64,000 nucleotides of DNA from DASWZN01 sp036404435 (GCA_036404435.1 DASWZN010000025.1:40484-104483), one strand, 5' to 3'. Positions 43,605 through 55,467 are shown, counted from the first letter of the stretch. The notes: generated from the sequence alone by a model not told the origin. Translations and numbers: made by a program.

Positions 43605-44351
43605 TCACACTCCAGCCAAGCTCTCCGCCAGCATTCCCAAGAACACCACGAAGTTGAAGCCCGCGTGCATGTAAGTCGAGGCGGCGGTCGAGCCGGTGCG
43701 GTGGCGCATCCAGCCGAAGGCCGATCCGGCAAGGAGCATGACGATGAGCTGTTGCCAGCTCCAGGCGTATTCGGCGCCATGCAACGCCGCGAAGGGCACC
43801 GCCTGCAGCAACACACCGCCCACGGCGCCAAACGTACTCACGAGCAGCGGCTGGAGAAAGCCGCGGAACGCCAGCTCTTCGAACAGCGGGCCCAGGGTCA
43901 CCGCGAAAAAACCCATCAGCAGGAGCGACGAGCGACCCTTCAGCAGCTCTTCCATGGGCGTCTTGACGTGGGGAGTCGGAAGCAGGCTCGAGATCGTGAC
44001 GCAAGTCAAAGCGGTCAGCAGCCCCCAGCCGGCGGCGTCCCAAAACCCGCGCGGCGCCTTCACCCAGGCCAGCGAGCGCCAGAAGGGGCGGCCGTATCCA
44101 AGACGCATCACCCCGTACAGAACTACGAACCAGAGGCCCTCGAACGCGAAGGTCACGGCCAGCGCCTGCACGGCGCCGACGGGGGCCTTAAAGAAGACCA
44201 GGGCCAGCCTGCCGACGAGCATCAGGAGAACGAAGGCGACGGCGATGAGAAACATCAGATCGCGGTAGCCCCAAAAGGGAACCCGCTCCGGTTCGGGCGG
44301 AGCTTCGAGCGGAGGCGGCAACAGCGGCGGCGGCTCGGAAGGGTCGGTCAT
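43605..44351 (-). CDS. CPBP-family intramembrane metalloprotease
   Basis: A 248-residue membrane protein with a Pro-rich N-terminus and about seven hydrophobic segments. The CPBP (Abi/Rce1-like) motifs are present: FEELAFRGFL near 155 (EExxxR), FAALHGAEY near 190, and MHAGFN near 228. These residues bind the catalytic metal. The family includes CAAX prenyl proteases and bacteriocin self-immunity proteins. The ATG overlaps the stop of the preceding gene (ATGA), so it is translated from the uvrA operon. Confidence 0.88.
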   Translation of the reverse strand: MTDPSEPPPLLPPPLEAPPEPERVPFWGYRDLMFLIAVAFVLLMLVGRLALVFFKAPVGAVQALAVTFAFEGLWFVVLYGVMRLGYGRPFWRSLAWVKAPRGFWDAAGWGLLTALTCVTISSLLPTPHVKTPMEELLKGRSSLLLMGFFAVTLGPLFEELAFRGFLQPLLVSTFGAVGGVLLQAVPFAALHGAEYAWSWQQLIVMLLAGSAFGWMRHRTGSTAASTYMHAGFNFVVFLGMLAESLAGV

Positions 44352-45297
44352 GATTGGCGCTCGATGAGGACCGCCGCCAGCAGCGGCACCATCAACTCGT
44401 GATGGCCGGTGATGGCGATCCCGCGGCCACCCGAGCGGGTATGCGGCCGCTCGACCACGTTCACGCGGGGGCGGTAGTGTTGGAGGAAGTCCAGATTAAC
44501 GGTGGTAAAGTCTTCGAGCCGGCTGCCCAGGTTCCGCACTACGGACACGGCCTTGAGAAAGACTTCAGGCATTACCACAGCCGAGCCGAGGTTGAGGTAC
44601 ACGCCGCCGGAATCGAGCTGCGACACCAGGCGGCAGAACAGACGCAGGTCGCGGTGGGTGGCGCGGCCGATGGCGGCGGGGTCTGCGGCCGGATGGGTGT
44701 GCGGCGTGTCGGTGCCGATGGCAACGTGCACGGTGACGGGCGTGCGGTTGCGGTAAGCGGCGGGGAGGAGGCTGGAGTCCTGGCAAGCTGAAGCTTGCCC
44801 TACAAGCCAGCGGCCCAGGGCCTCGCCCATGCCGAGCGAGTCGCGGTCTCCCTCCACGATGGCGGCGTTCATGTCCCGGCCGGTCTCCTCGGCCACGCCG
44901 AAGCGCCCGTCGGGGAGCACGGCTTCGACGTCCTCGCTGGTCGAGCCGGCGATGGCGATCTCAAAATCGTGAATCGCGGCGGAGCCGTTCATGGCGAAAG
45001 CGGTGGCAAATCCGCGCCGCATCAGGTCCGTGAGGATCGGAGCCAGACCGCACTTGATGACGTGCCCGCCCATGCCCCACAGGATCGGCTTCCCGGCGGC
45101 GCGGGCGGCTTCCATTGCTTCGACCACCGCGCGGAAGCCGTCGGCGGCAAGCAGGTGCGGCAGCGATTCGAGCCACGCCGCCACACCGCCCTTCTGGTAC
45201 GGCTGGGCGAAATGCTCGAGCCGCACCTTGCCGCCGCGCTCGCGGATGGGGATCGTCTTCAGCCCGGAAAAATCGAGCGGATCGAGGTCGTATTGGC

Positions 45298-45301
<4 letters not shown>
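44348..45301 (-). CDS. Conserved protein of unknown function coupled to uvrA
   Basis: A 317-residue soluble-looking protein. GTG 45301 overlaps the uvrA stop (GTGA), and its own stop overlaps the CPBP start, so it is the middle of a coupled operon. Conserved-looking blocks are ILWGMGGHVIKCGLAPILTD near 71-90, FAMNGSAAIHDFEIAIAGST near 97-116, GVAEETGRDMN, and VHVAIGTDTPHTHPAAD. The glycine-rich blocks and the HDFE segment suggest a nucleotide- or metal-binding fold; a deoxyhypusine-synthase-like fold is a possibility I cannot verify. Residues about 167-174 (VGQASACQ) are encoded by a palindromic repeat inserted in frame. Confidence 0.7.
44781..44803. repeat. Palindromic repeat, family B, in-frame inside a gene
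   Basis: GGCAAGCT (44782-44789) pairs with AGCTTGCC (44792-44799) around GA. The end CCCTAC corresponds to GTAGGG, a variant of the GTGGG cap of this family. It encodes VGQASACQ within the 317-residue unknown protein without breaking the frame. Confidence 0.8.
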
Positions 45302-48069
<2,768 letters not shown>

Positions 48070-48341
48070 GGTGGGGGTCGGCGATACTCCGCCGATTCTC
48101 CATTGTCCCCCGAGGGGGGAGTCCGGCGCCAGCGGCCGGGCAACGGCTCACGGGGGCTATCAAAGGGGTTGGACGGCCGGGAGGACCAACAGGCCAAAAC
48201 TACAGTACCTGGAGGCGGGTGCGGACCTGAAACGAACTTACTACCCTGATGGTAATGTGAAGTACCAGAACCGCAAATGGCCCTTAAAACGGCGAAAAAC
48301 ATTGACTAACACCCACAGAACCTAATAGTTTAGAAAGGTCC

Positions 48342-48665
48342 GTGGTAGAACAACGCAGATCCAAGCGATTCGACGTCAAGCTGCCGGTGAAGCTGGTCCG
48401 GAACGGCTTGCGCTCGATTACCGGCGCCGGCGAGACGAAGAACCTCAGCTCAGGCGGGGTTCTCTTTGCTTCGGACACCCGGATCGAAATCGGCGAGCCG
48501 ATTGAGTACCTCATCACTCTCGCGCCTTCCGGCGAGGTTGACCTCCACTGCCTGGGAAAGGTGATGCGGCTGGATTCAGCCGTGCGCAATGGCAGCGAGC
48601 CCGACAAGCCCTTCGAGGTCGCGGCCACGGTCGAACGATACGAGTTCATCCGCCAGCGGTCGTAG
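48342..48665 (+). CDS. PilZ-domain protein
   Basis: A 107-residue single PilZ domain. The c-di-GMP motif RRSKRF (RxxxR) is at 5-10 and NLSSGGVLF (D/NxSxxG) near 34. Such proteins bind cyclic di-GMP and act on motility, pili or polysaccharide secretion. GTG 48342 has AAAGG upstream. A TTGACT box at 48302-48307 with TAATAG at 48323-48328 (15-base spacing) might be a weak promoter in the AT-rich gap. Proximity to a FliA/WhiG-type sigma factor hints at motility control, but no flagellar genes are in the window. Confidence 0.9.
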   Translation: MVEQRRSKRFDVKLPVKLVRNGLRSITGAGETKNLSSGGVLFASDTRIEIGEPIEYLITLAPSGEVDLHCLGKVMRLDSAVRNGSEPDKPFEVAATVERYEFIRQRS

Positions 48666-48713
48666 GCGCCGAACCGCTACCATGGTTGCAGGGCCGTTCG
48701 CGGTCCGCGCCTC

Positions 48714-48866
48714 ATGAAAACCCGCTTTATCGCCGCCATGGCCTGCTATGCGGTGCTGGCCCTTCTTTCCGCCTTCACCCTCGAGGGCGTGTTCCGGATC
48801 GGGGTATGGATCCTGCTCGGCGGTCTTGTCGTGAAGACCTGGGTTGCCCAGTCGCTGCGGGATTGA
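48714..48866 (+). CDS. Small two-helix membrane protein
   Basis: A 50-residue frame beginning MKTRFIAAMACYAVLALLSA and ending VVKTWVAQSLRD. It has two hydrophobic stretches (about 5-20 and 30-42) separated by FTLEGVFRIG. A terminator-like hairpin follows at 48918. There is no clear ribosome binding site. The start is 48 bases after the PilZ gene. It may be an inner-membrane peptide of unknown role; the composition and terminator support it being real. Confidence 0.5.
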   Translation: MKTRFIAAMACYAVLALLSAFTLEGVFRIGVWILLGGLVVKTWVAQSLRD

Positions 48867-48917
48867 ACTCCTCTGCCTCTTGCCGTGTCTCAGCGTCTTT
48901 CCCCTCGGCCGCGTTTT

Positions 48918-48957
48918 AAAATGGAACGCGAGTCCCGCTTCGGGTTCCGTTTTGGTC
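48918..48957 (+). terminator. Rho-independent terminator after PilZ / small membrane gene
   Basis: AAAATGGAAC (48918-48927) pairs with GTTCCGTTTT (48944-48953), with one U-G pair, and a T-rich tail follows (GGTCTTTTTG). The paired A and U tracts at the stem base are typical of intrinsic terminators. A separate perfect 7-bp hairpin, GCACCTT-N6-AAGGTGC, lies at 48987-49006. The remainder of the 234-base gap before the sigma factor gene shows nothing else. Confidence 0.55.
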
Positions 48958-49100
48958 TTTTTGAGGCCCGGCGAAGCGCCATCTCAGCACCTTTGTACTA
49001 AGGTGCCCGCTCCGTAAGTGCGTTCCGCTCTGTCAGGTAAAGGCCTGTCCCGAGGTCGGCCATGGACCTTGCTTCGAGTTGGTTGCGAGGTTGCATCGCT

Positions 49101-49864
49101 ATGGGCATGGCGAAGCAAACGAACTCGAAAGAACGGACAGAAGCGGCGAGGGAGGAAAGGGATCGCATCATTATGGACCACCTGCCGCTGGTGAAAGCGA
49201 TCGCGGTCCGCGTCCACGAGAACCTGCCGGTTCATGTCGATCTGGACGATCTGGTGCATGCCGGGATTCTGGGTCTGTTCGACGCGGTCGACAAGTTCCA
49301 GCCTGAAAAGCAGTTGCGTTCTCGAGTTATGCGAAGCACCGGATCAAGGGGGCGATCCTGGACAGCCTGCGGCAGTTGGACTGGGCGTCGCGGGATCTGC
49401 GGCGCCGGCACAAGCAGGTCGAGGAGGCTACGCGCGAGCTTGCGGCGACGTTGCAACGGAATCCGACCGAGTCGGAGATTGCGGGGAAGATGGGCGTCGA
49501 AATGGAGCGGTGGCGCCAAATGATGGCGGAAATGCAGTGCGTCGGCCTGATCTCGATTTCCGCCCGGCGTCCCGATCAGGAGGACCTGCCCGCGCCAGAT
49601 TATCCGGCCAAGCCGGAGACGCACCCCGATTCGATCTGCGCCCACGGCCAGCTTCACGACCTCCTGTGGAAAGCCATGAAGACGCTTCCGGAGCGCTACC
49701 GGAAAGTGGTGGTCCTGTACTACACGAAAGACATGACGATGCGGGAAATCGGCGGCATTCTGGGCATCAACGAGAGCCGGGTCTCGCAGATCCACAAGTC
49801 TGCGCTCGAGAAAATGGCCAACGCGCTGCAATCGGCCGGTATCGGATCGGTAGGGGCCTTCTGA
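49101..49864 (+). pseudogene. FliA/WhiG-type sigma factor gene broken by one missing base
   Basis: The first frame encodes MDHLPLVKAIAVRVHENLPV and DLDDLVHAGILGLFDAVDKF, sigma region 2 of the sigma-28 group, and reaches PEKQL at about 49314. The second frame resumes FSSYAKHRIKGAILDSLRQL then DWASRDLRRRHK, region 3, and RYRKVVVLYYTKDMTMREIG then NESRVSQIHKSALEKM, region 4, to 49864. Inserting one G in TTGCGTTC (near 49317) would restore KQLAFSSYAKH. All sigma regions are otherwise intact. Either the gene was recently inactivated or the assembly lost a base. An in-frame ATG at 49062 with GAGG six bases upstream is an alternative start. Confidence 0.85.
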
Positions 49865-49942
49865 ACATTCCCGAAGAACATAAGGCGGCAGACGCGAGCG
49901 GCGGGCGCCTGAGCGTCTTCCGCCCGTGCGTCTCGCTTTTTA

Positions 49943-50608
49943 CTACGCGAGGCTGGGGATCTGGATGATCTTCTTTTGGATGGCGTACTGGACCAACTGC
50001 GCCTTGTTGTGGATATCGAGCTTGCGCATGAGATTGAACTTATGCGCTTCCACGGTCTTGACGCTGAGATTGAGCTCGCACGCGATCTCCTTGACGGACT
50101 GGCCCTCCGCCAGCATTTTGAGGACTTCCTTCTCGCGGGCGGTAAGCGTGGCGAAGCGGGGCAGCCGGGCGGAGGACTTGACCCGGGAGCGGAAGGCGTC
50201 GACGAGCTGTGAGAGCATCCTGGGGCTGAGGTAACTGCCTCCCCGGTTCACGTCGCGGATGGCCGCAAGCAGTTGCGGGGCCGGGCAATCCTTCAGCACG
50301 TAGCCGTTCCCGCCGACTTCCATGCCCTCCACCAGGTAGTCTTCGTCGTCGTACATGGTGAGGAATAGCACCTTGGTGTCGGGCCGGTCCCGCCGGATGT
50401 GGCGGGTGGCCTCGAAACTACTGAACCCGGGCATTCCGATGTCCATCAGGACCACATCGGGGCGCAACTCGGCTGTTTTCTCCATTGCGTCTCCGGCGTT
50501 CGACACCTCGGCGACTACTTCCAGATCGGCCTCCGCGGCCAGCAGGTTCCTGATGCCCTGCCGGAACAGCGTGTGATCGTCGGCCAGTAGCACTCTGATC
50601 TTTGGCAT
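49943..50608 (-). CDS. NarL/FixJ-family response regulator
   Basis: A 221-residue regulator. The receiver domain has D10 and D11, the phospho-acceptor D56 in VVLMDIGMPG, and K107-region VLKDC. The LuxR-type HTH lies near 150-215: TLTAREKEVLKMLAEGQSVK, then ELNLSVKTVEAHKFNLMRKL. GAGGG precedes ATG 50608. It directly follows the histidine kinase at 50622-52232, so the two form a two-component system. DNA target is unknown. Confidence 0.93.
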   Translation of the reverse strand: MPKIRVLLADDHTLFRQGIRNLLAAEADLEVVAEVSNAGDAMEKTAELRPDVVLMDIGMPGFSSFEATRHIRRDRPDTKVLFLTMYDDEDYLVEGMEVGGNGYVLKDCPAPQLLAAIRDVNRGGSYLSPRMLSQLVDAFRSRVKSSARLPRFATLTAREKEVLKMLAEGQSVKEIACELNLSVKTVEAHKFNLMRKLDIHNKAQLVQYAIQKKIIQIPSLA

Positions 50609-50621
50609 AAGCCCTCGACTT

Positions 50622-52232
50622 TCATGCGCACCGCCCGGCCCCCCGGTGCGGGTTGGAGGTTCCGGCGGCGGCCCCTCGGGCCGCGGGAATCGGGATGGAT
50701 GCTGAGACCCGGGTGCCCCGGCCCGGTGCGCTCGAGATTTCGAACTTGCCGCCGGCCAGCGCGACCCTCTCTCGCATGCCCGCCAGGCCATACGAGCCAG
50801 GCTTGGCGAGAGCCTCCGCGACTCGGAAACCGACGCCATCATCCTGAATGCGCATGTTCAGCCTTCCATCGGCGGCAGCAACGAAAACGTTTAGGTGCGA
50901 GGCGGATGAATGCCGCGCGACGTTGTTGCAGCATTCCTGGACCAGGCGGTAAGCCAGGATGGCCGTCTTCTCCGGCAGGGCCTTCAACCCCGCGCCCTCC
51001 AGACGCGTCGAGACGCCATGCATCTGATGCAGGCGGATCAGCAGTTGGCGCACCGCGGCCGCCAGACCCAATTGCTCCAGGACCGCCGGGCTGAGGTCCG
51101 AGAGCACCCGCCGGATCTCCAGTACGGTGCGCCCAATGGCCTCGCGCGCTTCGGCCAGCCTGCTGACGACGGCCGGTGGCGTACCCTTCTCGCGCTCGAT
51201 CATTTCGAGCTGCAGACGCACGTAGGGGAGGAGCTGGCCGGCTTCGTCGTGCAGTTCGCGGCGGATGCGGCGCCGTTCCCGTTCCTCGGCCTGAAGCACG
51301 CGCTCGGCCAGTTCGCGCACCTCTCGCTCGCGAGCGGCAAGCTGACTCGCCAGGCGCAGCTTCTCCGCCGCCCTGACGCACCGGCCGGCGGCTCCGGCAA
51401 GCAGGCGCAGCTCCCGTGGGAGCCACTGGTACTCCTTCCGGAAAGCGAACTGCATCGCACCGGCGTCCCCCAACGGGACCGACCAGGCCGAGACGTATTG
51501 GCGGGCCCAGGAAGGATCCAGCAACCCCCGTGCGCGGCTTTTTCCGGCGCGCATCAGCCGGGGCGTGGCAAGGCTCTTCACGGGGAACCCCGCCGGAAGC
51601 GGGATGGCGACGCCGCAGGCCACCGGCGCCTGCCGGCTGGAATCGAACAACACCGCGCAGGCCGCATCGGCGCGGCAAAACCTCGCCAGGATACCCAGGT
51701 AGGCTGCCAGCAGCTCGCCCTCGGCCGAGGCCCGCAACTCGGCATCGTGCAGTTCGAAAAAGGCCTCGGTCTCCGCTTCGCGCACCTGATAGAAGGCATT
51801 GTTGAGCGTGAGGACCACGCAAAAGCCCAGTTGCCCGGCGACCCAGCGCAAATCCTCCCGCTCGGGTTCGGGAATGGCGCGCGAGCGGCGCGCCAGGAGG
51901 CGATCATAGGCGGAAAGCGCGTCCAGGACAGAGCCCGGCGTCACGTCCAGTTTGGCCAGCCTGCGCCCGCTGTATTCCACCTGTTCGAAGAAATCGGCCA
52001 GGGGCTTCTTCTGCGCCAGCAGGCGCAGGGCGGCTCCAAAAGTGATCGCGCCCAGGGCCTTGGCCTGCTGAGCGTCGAAGCGCTGCCGTCGCAGCCACCT
52101 GAGAAAGGCCGCATCGAGGGCACCCGATTCCCCCTTCAGGAGCCGGGCCAGGCTGCGGAGGCGGCGGCGAAACTCCGCGCTCAGCAGGTCGGCGGCCTGC
52201 GCCAGCGGCGGCGGCATCCTGAGAGAAGGCAC
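50622..52232 (-). CDS. NarX/DegS-type histidine kinase (HisKA_3)
   Basis: A 536-residue soluble-looking kinase without obvious transmembrane helices. Residues 1-140 are helical, rich in Leu and Arg; the region from about 165 to 290 resembles a GAF domain (LLAAYLGILARFCRADAACA). The HisKA_3 dimerisation domain has the His near 327 in RRELHDEAGQLLPY. The HATPase includes VQECCNNVARHSSAS and DDGVGFRV with GLAGMRERVALAGG. It pairs with the NarL-type regulator 14 bases downstream. The GTG at 52232 is used; an ATG at 52217 is the alternative. Confidence 0.9.
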   Translation of the reverse strand: MPSLRMPPPLAQAADLLSAEFRRRLRSLARLLKGESGALDAAFLRWLRRQRFDAQQAKALGAITFGAALRLLAQKKPLADFFEQVEYSGRRLAKLDVTPGSVLDALSAYDRLLARRSRAIPEPEREDLRWVAGQLGFCVVLTLNNAFYQVREAETEAFFELHDAELRASAEGELLAAYLGILARFCRADAACAVLFDSSRQAPVACGVAIPLPAGFPVKSLATPRLMRAGKSRARGLLDPSWARQYVSAWSVPLGDAGAMQFAFRKEYQWLPRELRLLAGAAGRCVRAAEKLRLASQLAAREREVRELAERVLQAEERERRRIRRELHDEAGQLLPYVRLQLEMIEREKGTPPAVVSRLAEAREAIGRTVLEIRRVLSDLSPAVLEQLGLAAAVRQLLIRLHQMHGVSTRLEGAGLKALPEKTAILAYRLVQECCNNVARHSSASHLNVFVAAADGRLNMRIQDDGVGFRVAEALAKPGSYGLAGMRERVALAGGKFEISSAPGRGTRVSASIPIPAARGAAAGTSNPHRGAGRCA

Positions 52233-52280
52233 CGCTCTACTTATCGGGTGTTTGCGGGGGCGGCTTTATCCTGTCGTCGC

Positions 52281-52808
52281 CTACTGAGGCTTGCCCGCGA
52301 GCAGCTTATCGATTGCGACGTTGAGCCCCCGGCCCTCGAAGATGTCCTTCGTCTGGGGGCCGAACACCCAGTCACCACGGATGATCCCGCTCGAATCGAT
52401 CAGGTAGGCATGCGGGAAGGTGATGGCACCTCCGGACAGGGGGTCGGGAAGAATGTAGGAGTATGCCGCCTGGCCGCAGTCGAACAGGATGGGGTAGGTG
52501 ACTTTCGCCTGGGCGGCGAAGCGTTCGACCGCGCCCTGTTCGTCGGGCGGGAGGACGAAGGCGAGCACGGCGACCTTTCCGCCGTAAGACGCCTTGATTT
52601 CCTCCAGAAGCCTCGCAAATACGCCGCAGTGGGGGCAGTCGGTCTTAATGAACTCCAACACCAGGATCTTGCCGCGGTAGTCCTGAAGATCGTGTTGAAC
52701 CCATTTCAGATCGTGCAGGGAGAAGCCGGGCGCGCGCCGTCCGATCTGTGCGAGCGCGGCGCCTGCGGAGAGAGCGGCCAAGGTGGCAATCAGGAAGAAA
52801 CGTTGCAT
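52281..52808 (-). CDS. Secreted TlpA/AhpC-TSA-like thioredoxin-fold protein
   Basis: A 175-residue protein with a signal peptide (RFFLIATLAALSAGAALA, cleavage near 20). The thioredoxin fold has CPHC at 58-61 in FIKTDCPHCGVF, and the family tail FPHAYLIDSSGIIRGDWVFG. It is a periplasmic thiol-disulfide oxidoreductase or peroxiredoxin-like protein, possibly for cytochrome maturation or redox defence. ATG 52808 is chosen because the signal peptide begins there. It is transcribed in the same direction as mutS2 but is separated by 129 bases. Confidence 0.85.
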   Translation of the reverse strand: MQRFFLIATLAALSAGAALAQIGRRAPGFSLHDLKWVQHDLQDYRGKILVLEFIKTDCPHCGVFARLLEEIKASYGGKVAVLAFVLPPDEQGAVERFAAQAKVTYPILFDCGQAAYSYILPDPLSGGAITFPHAYLIDSSGIIRGDWVFGPQTKDIFEGRGLNVAIDKLLAGKPQ

Positions 52809-52937
52809 AAACGTCAAGATTAGCACGGCCCCGGAAGAGGCCGCAGTGCGTCGCGCCGTGCGCATGCTGCAATGGTCGCGAGCTCGTTTTTCGGCCTGTC
52901 TGCGCGCACCATCGAGAGGCACGCGCCGCAAGACCCG

Positions 52938-55352
52938 CTACTCCTTCAGCTCGACAATGGTGGCCCCGGCGCCGCCTTCGTTCTGCGGCGCGGTGTAGAA
53001 CTTCTCGACGTTGGGGTTCTCGGCGAGCAACTCGGCGATCATGCGGCGGAGAATGCCCATGCCGTGGCCGTGGACGATGCGGATGCGGTTCACCGACGCC
53101 AGCACCGCGCTGTCGAGGAACTTGTCAACCATCTCGCGCGCTTCCTCTGCGCGCTTGCCGATGACGTTGACCTCGCGCACGCTCACGTACACCTCCGGAC
53201 CGGACGGCTTGAACGAAACGCCCTGGGGCAGTTTCGCGCCGCCCGCGCCCTCGGGCAGCACTTCGAGGACTTCGTCGCGCGAGACCTGCATCTTCATGAA
53301 ACCGGCTTCGACCTCGAGGCGGTCCGGGCCGATCAGCCGCCGTACGCGCGCCGGCTCGCGGACGTCCCGCAGGCGCACGCGAGAGCCCTCGGCAATCTTC
53401 AGCGGCGCGAGGTCGCCCTCGCGCGCGTCGGATTGCGTCGAGAGGATGGCGGTCTGCATCTCCTCGCGTAGCTCGCGCTTCACCTTGGAGACGTTGCGCT
53501 GCGCCTGGGCGGACGCGTGCTTCTGGTCGCCGGTGAGCGAGACCTTGCCGATGGCTTCCTGGGCCTGGGCTTCGAAGCGTTCGAGAACCAGCTCGGTCTG
53601 CCGCTCGATCTCCTTGAGCTTAGCCGATTCCTTCCGCGCCCACTCCTCGGCCAGCGCCTTCTCGCGCGCTTGCAGCCGCTGGCGCTCCTCTTCCAAGGCA
53701 TGCTGCGAGGCGGCGACTTCGGTGAGGCGGCGATCGAGCTCCGCCAGGAATCGCCCCAGGTCCCGCTCGCGGGTGCCCAGCGTGGCCCGGGCCCGATCGA
53801 GGATGTCGGCGGGAAGCCCCAGCCGGCGGGCGATGTCGAGTCCCGCGGATTTGCCCGGCGCCCCGAGTCGCAGCACGTAGGTCGGTTCGAGCGTCTCCTC
53901 GTCGAAGCCCATCGAGCCGTTCAGGACGCCCTCGGTATTCGCGCCAAAAACCTTCAGCGCCAGCAGGTGCGTGGATGCCAGCGAGAAGGCTCCGAGCGAA
54001 CGGCAGCGGTCCAGGATCGCCACCCCCAGCGCGCCGCCCTCTTCGGGATCGGTGGCGCGGCCCAGTTCGTCGAGCAGCACCAGCGACTCCGAAGTGGCCT
54101 GCGCCAGGATGTCGCGCACGCGGCTCATGTGCGCGGAGAAGGTGCTGAGGCTTTCCTGGATGGATTGCTGGTCGCCGATGTCGGCCAGCACGCCGTCGAA
54201 GAAAGGAAACTCGGCTTCGGCGCAGGGCACGGGCAGGCCCGCCTGCGCCATCAGTGCCAGCAGGCCGACGGTCTTTATCGTAATCGTTTTGCCGCCGCTA
54301 TTCGGCCCGCTGATGAGGAGCGTGCGCGTCGAGCCTTCGAGCGTGAGCGTCGCCGCCACCACCGTGCGCTTCTGCCGCCGCAGCACGTCTTCGAGCAGGG
54401 GATGGCGCGCCTCCCGCAGGACCAGGCGGCGGGCGCCCTCGGGGCTGAAACGCGGGATGACGCAGCCGAAATCGATGGCGAACTGCGCCTTGGCGAAAAG
54501 CAGCTCGAGCTCGCCGAGGATGGCTAGCGTCCGCTGGATCGGCTCGGCGTAGTCGCGCAGCCGCGTCGTCAATTCGAGCAGGATGCGGTGCACCTCGCGC
54601 ATCTCCTCTTCGGTGAGGCGCACCAGCTCGTTGTTCAGCTCGATGGTTTCGAGCGGCTCGACGAAGAGCGTCTGGCCGGTGCCGCTAGCGCCGTGAATTA
54701 CGCCGTCGATCTTGCGCCGCTGGCCGGCCACGATGGGCACCACGAAGCGCTCGTTTCGGATGGCGACGAATTCCTCCTGCAGCTCCTCTTTGTGCGCGCG
54801 CAGGAAGCGCTGGAGCGAATCCTGTATGGCGCCCTTCTGGCGCTCCATGTCGCGGCGCAGGCGGCCGAGCAGGACGCTGGCGTGATCGGCCACCGTGCCA
54901 TCGGGCAGGATCTTGCCGGCCAGGTCCTTGAGCAGGGAGCGGAACTCGCCCATGGCGGCGCCGCGCGCGCCCAGCTTGGGGAAGCGGTCCACGACGGCCA
55001 GAAGCATGGAGCGGATGTCGGAGGCGCGGTCTAGCAGCTCGGTCAGCGCGAGGATCTCTTTCCCTTCGAGCGACGCGCCTTCGATGTGGAGCTTGTGGAC
55101 CGAATCGCCGGTGTCGGGCAGCGAGGAGAAGCGCAGGCGGACGGCGGCGCCGCGCGCGGCGGGCTGCGGGCGCGCGGCGGCGTGCAGGTACTCGCAAGCC
55201 TCGGCCGCGTCCGCCAGCCCTCGCTCAGCGGCCTGCCGGTCGGCGCCCGGCGCGACCTTCTCCAGTTCGGCCTGGCCGAGCGGGCTGGCGACGTAGCGGC
55301 CGAGCAGGCGGCGCAGGGCGTCGAATTCTAGGAGTTGGGCGCTGGTGTTCAT
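52938..55352 (-). CDS. mutS2: Endonuclease MutS2
   Basis: An 804-residue MutS2 protein. It lacks the mismatch-binding domain of MutS. The ABC-type ATPase has Walker A LLISGPNSGGKTITIKTVGL near 347, STFSAHMSRVRDIL and LVLLDELGRATDPEEG. A long coiled coil lies near 520-610 (ELDRRLTEVAASQHALEEER), and a C-terminal Smr nuclease domain near 720-804 has IRIVHGHGMGILR. MutS2 suppresses recombination or acts on collided ribosomes, depending on the organism. Start ATG 55352 begins MNTSAQLLEFDALRRLL. Confidence 0.95.
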   Translation of the reverse strand: MNTSAQLLEFDALRRLLGRYVASPLGQAELEKVAPGADRQAAERGLADAAEACEYLHAAARPQPAARGAAVRLRFSSLPDTGDSVHKLHIEGASLEGKEILALTELLDRASDIRSMLLAVVDRFPKLGARGAAMGEFRSLLKDLAGKILPDGTVADHASVLLGRLRRDMERQKGAIQDSLQRFLRAHKEELQEEFVAIRNERFVVPIVAGQRRKIDGVIHGASGTGQTLFVEPLETIELNNELVRLTEEEMREVHRILLELTTRLRDYAEPIQRTLAILGELELLFAKAQFAIDFGCVIPRFSPEGARRLVLREARHPLLEDVLRRQKRTVVAATLTLEGSTRTLLISGPNSGGKTITIKTVGLLALMAQAGLPVPCAEAEFPFFDGVLADIGDQQSIQESLSTFSAHMSRVRDILAQATSESLVLLDELGRATDPEEGGALGVAILDRCRSLGAFSLASTHLLALKVFGANTEGVLNGSMGFDEETLEPTYVLRLGAPGKSAGLDIARRLGLPADILDRARATLGTRERDLGRFLAELDRRLTEVAASQHALEEERQRLQAREKALAEEWARKESAKLKEIERQTELVLERFEAQAQEAIGKVSLTGDQKHASAQAQRNVSKVKRELREEMQTAILSTQSDAREGDLAPLKIAEGSRVRLRDVREPARVRRLIGPDRLEVEAGFMKMQVSRDEVLEVLPEGAGGAKLPQGVSFKPSGPEVYVSVREVNVIGKRAEEAREMVDKFLDSAVLASVNRIRIVHGHGMGILRRMIAELLAENPNVEKFYTAPQNEGGAGATIVELKE

Positions 55353-55366
55353 GGGAGGGCAACCAC

Positions 55367-55462
55367 TGTGGCGCAGGCTTCAGCCTGCCGTGTCGGCACT
55401 CGTGCCGACACACGGGCGTCGAGATGAGTCTCGACGCGGCACGCAGGAGTGCGTGCGCCACA
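55367..55462. repeat. Composite four-hairpin palindrome, family B
   Basis: TGTGGCGCA (55367-55375) and TGCGCCACA (55454-55462) close an outer stem. Inside are four consecutive palindromes: GGCTTCAGCC with flanks, TGTCGGCAC-TC-GTGCCGACA, GCGTCGAG-ATGAGT-CTCGACGC and GCACGCA-GGAG-TGCGTGC. The DNA or RNA could form a cloverleaf-like structure. The third hairpin occurs alone at 63843-63864. It fills the gap between mutS2 and the NUDIX gene. Confidence 0.92.
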
Positions 55463-55467
55463 AAGAA

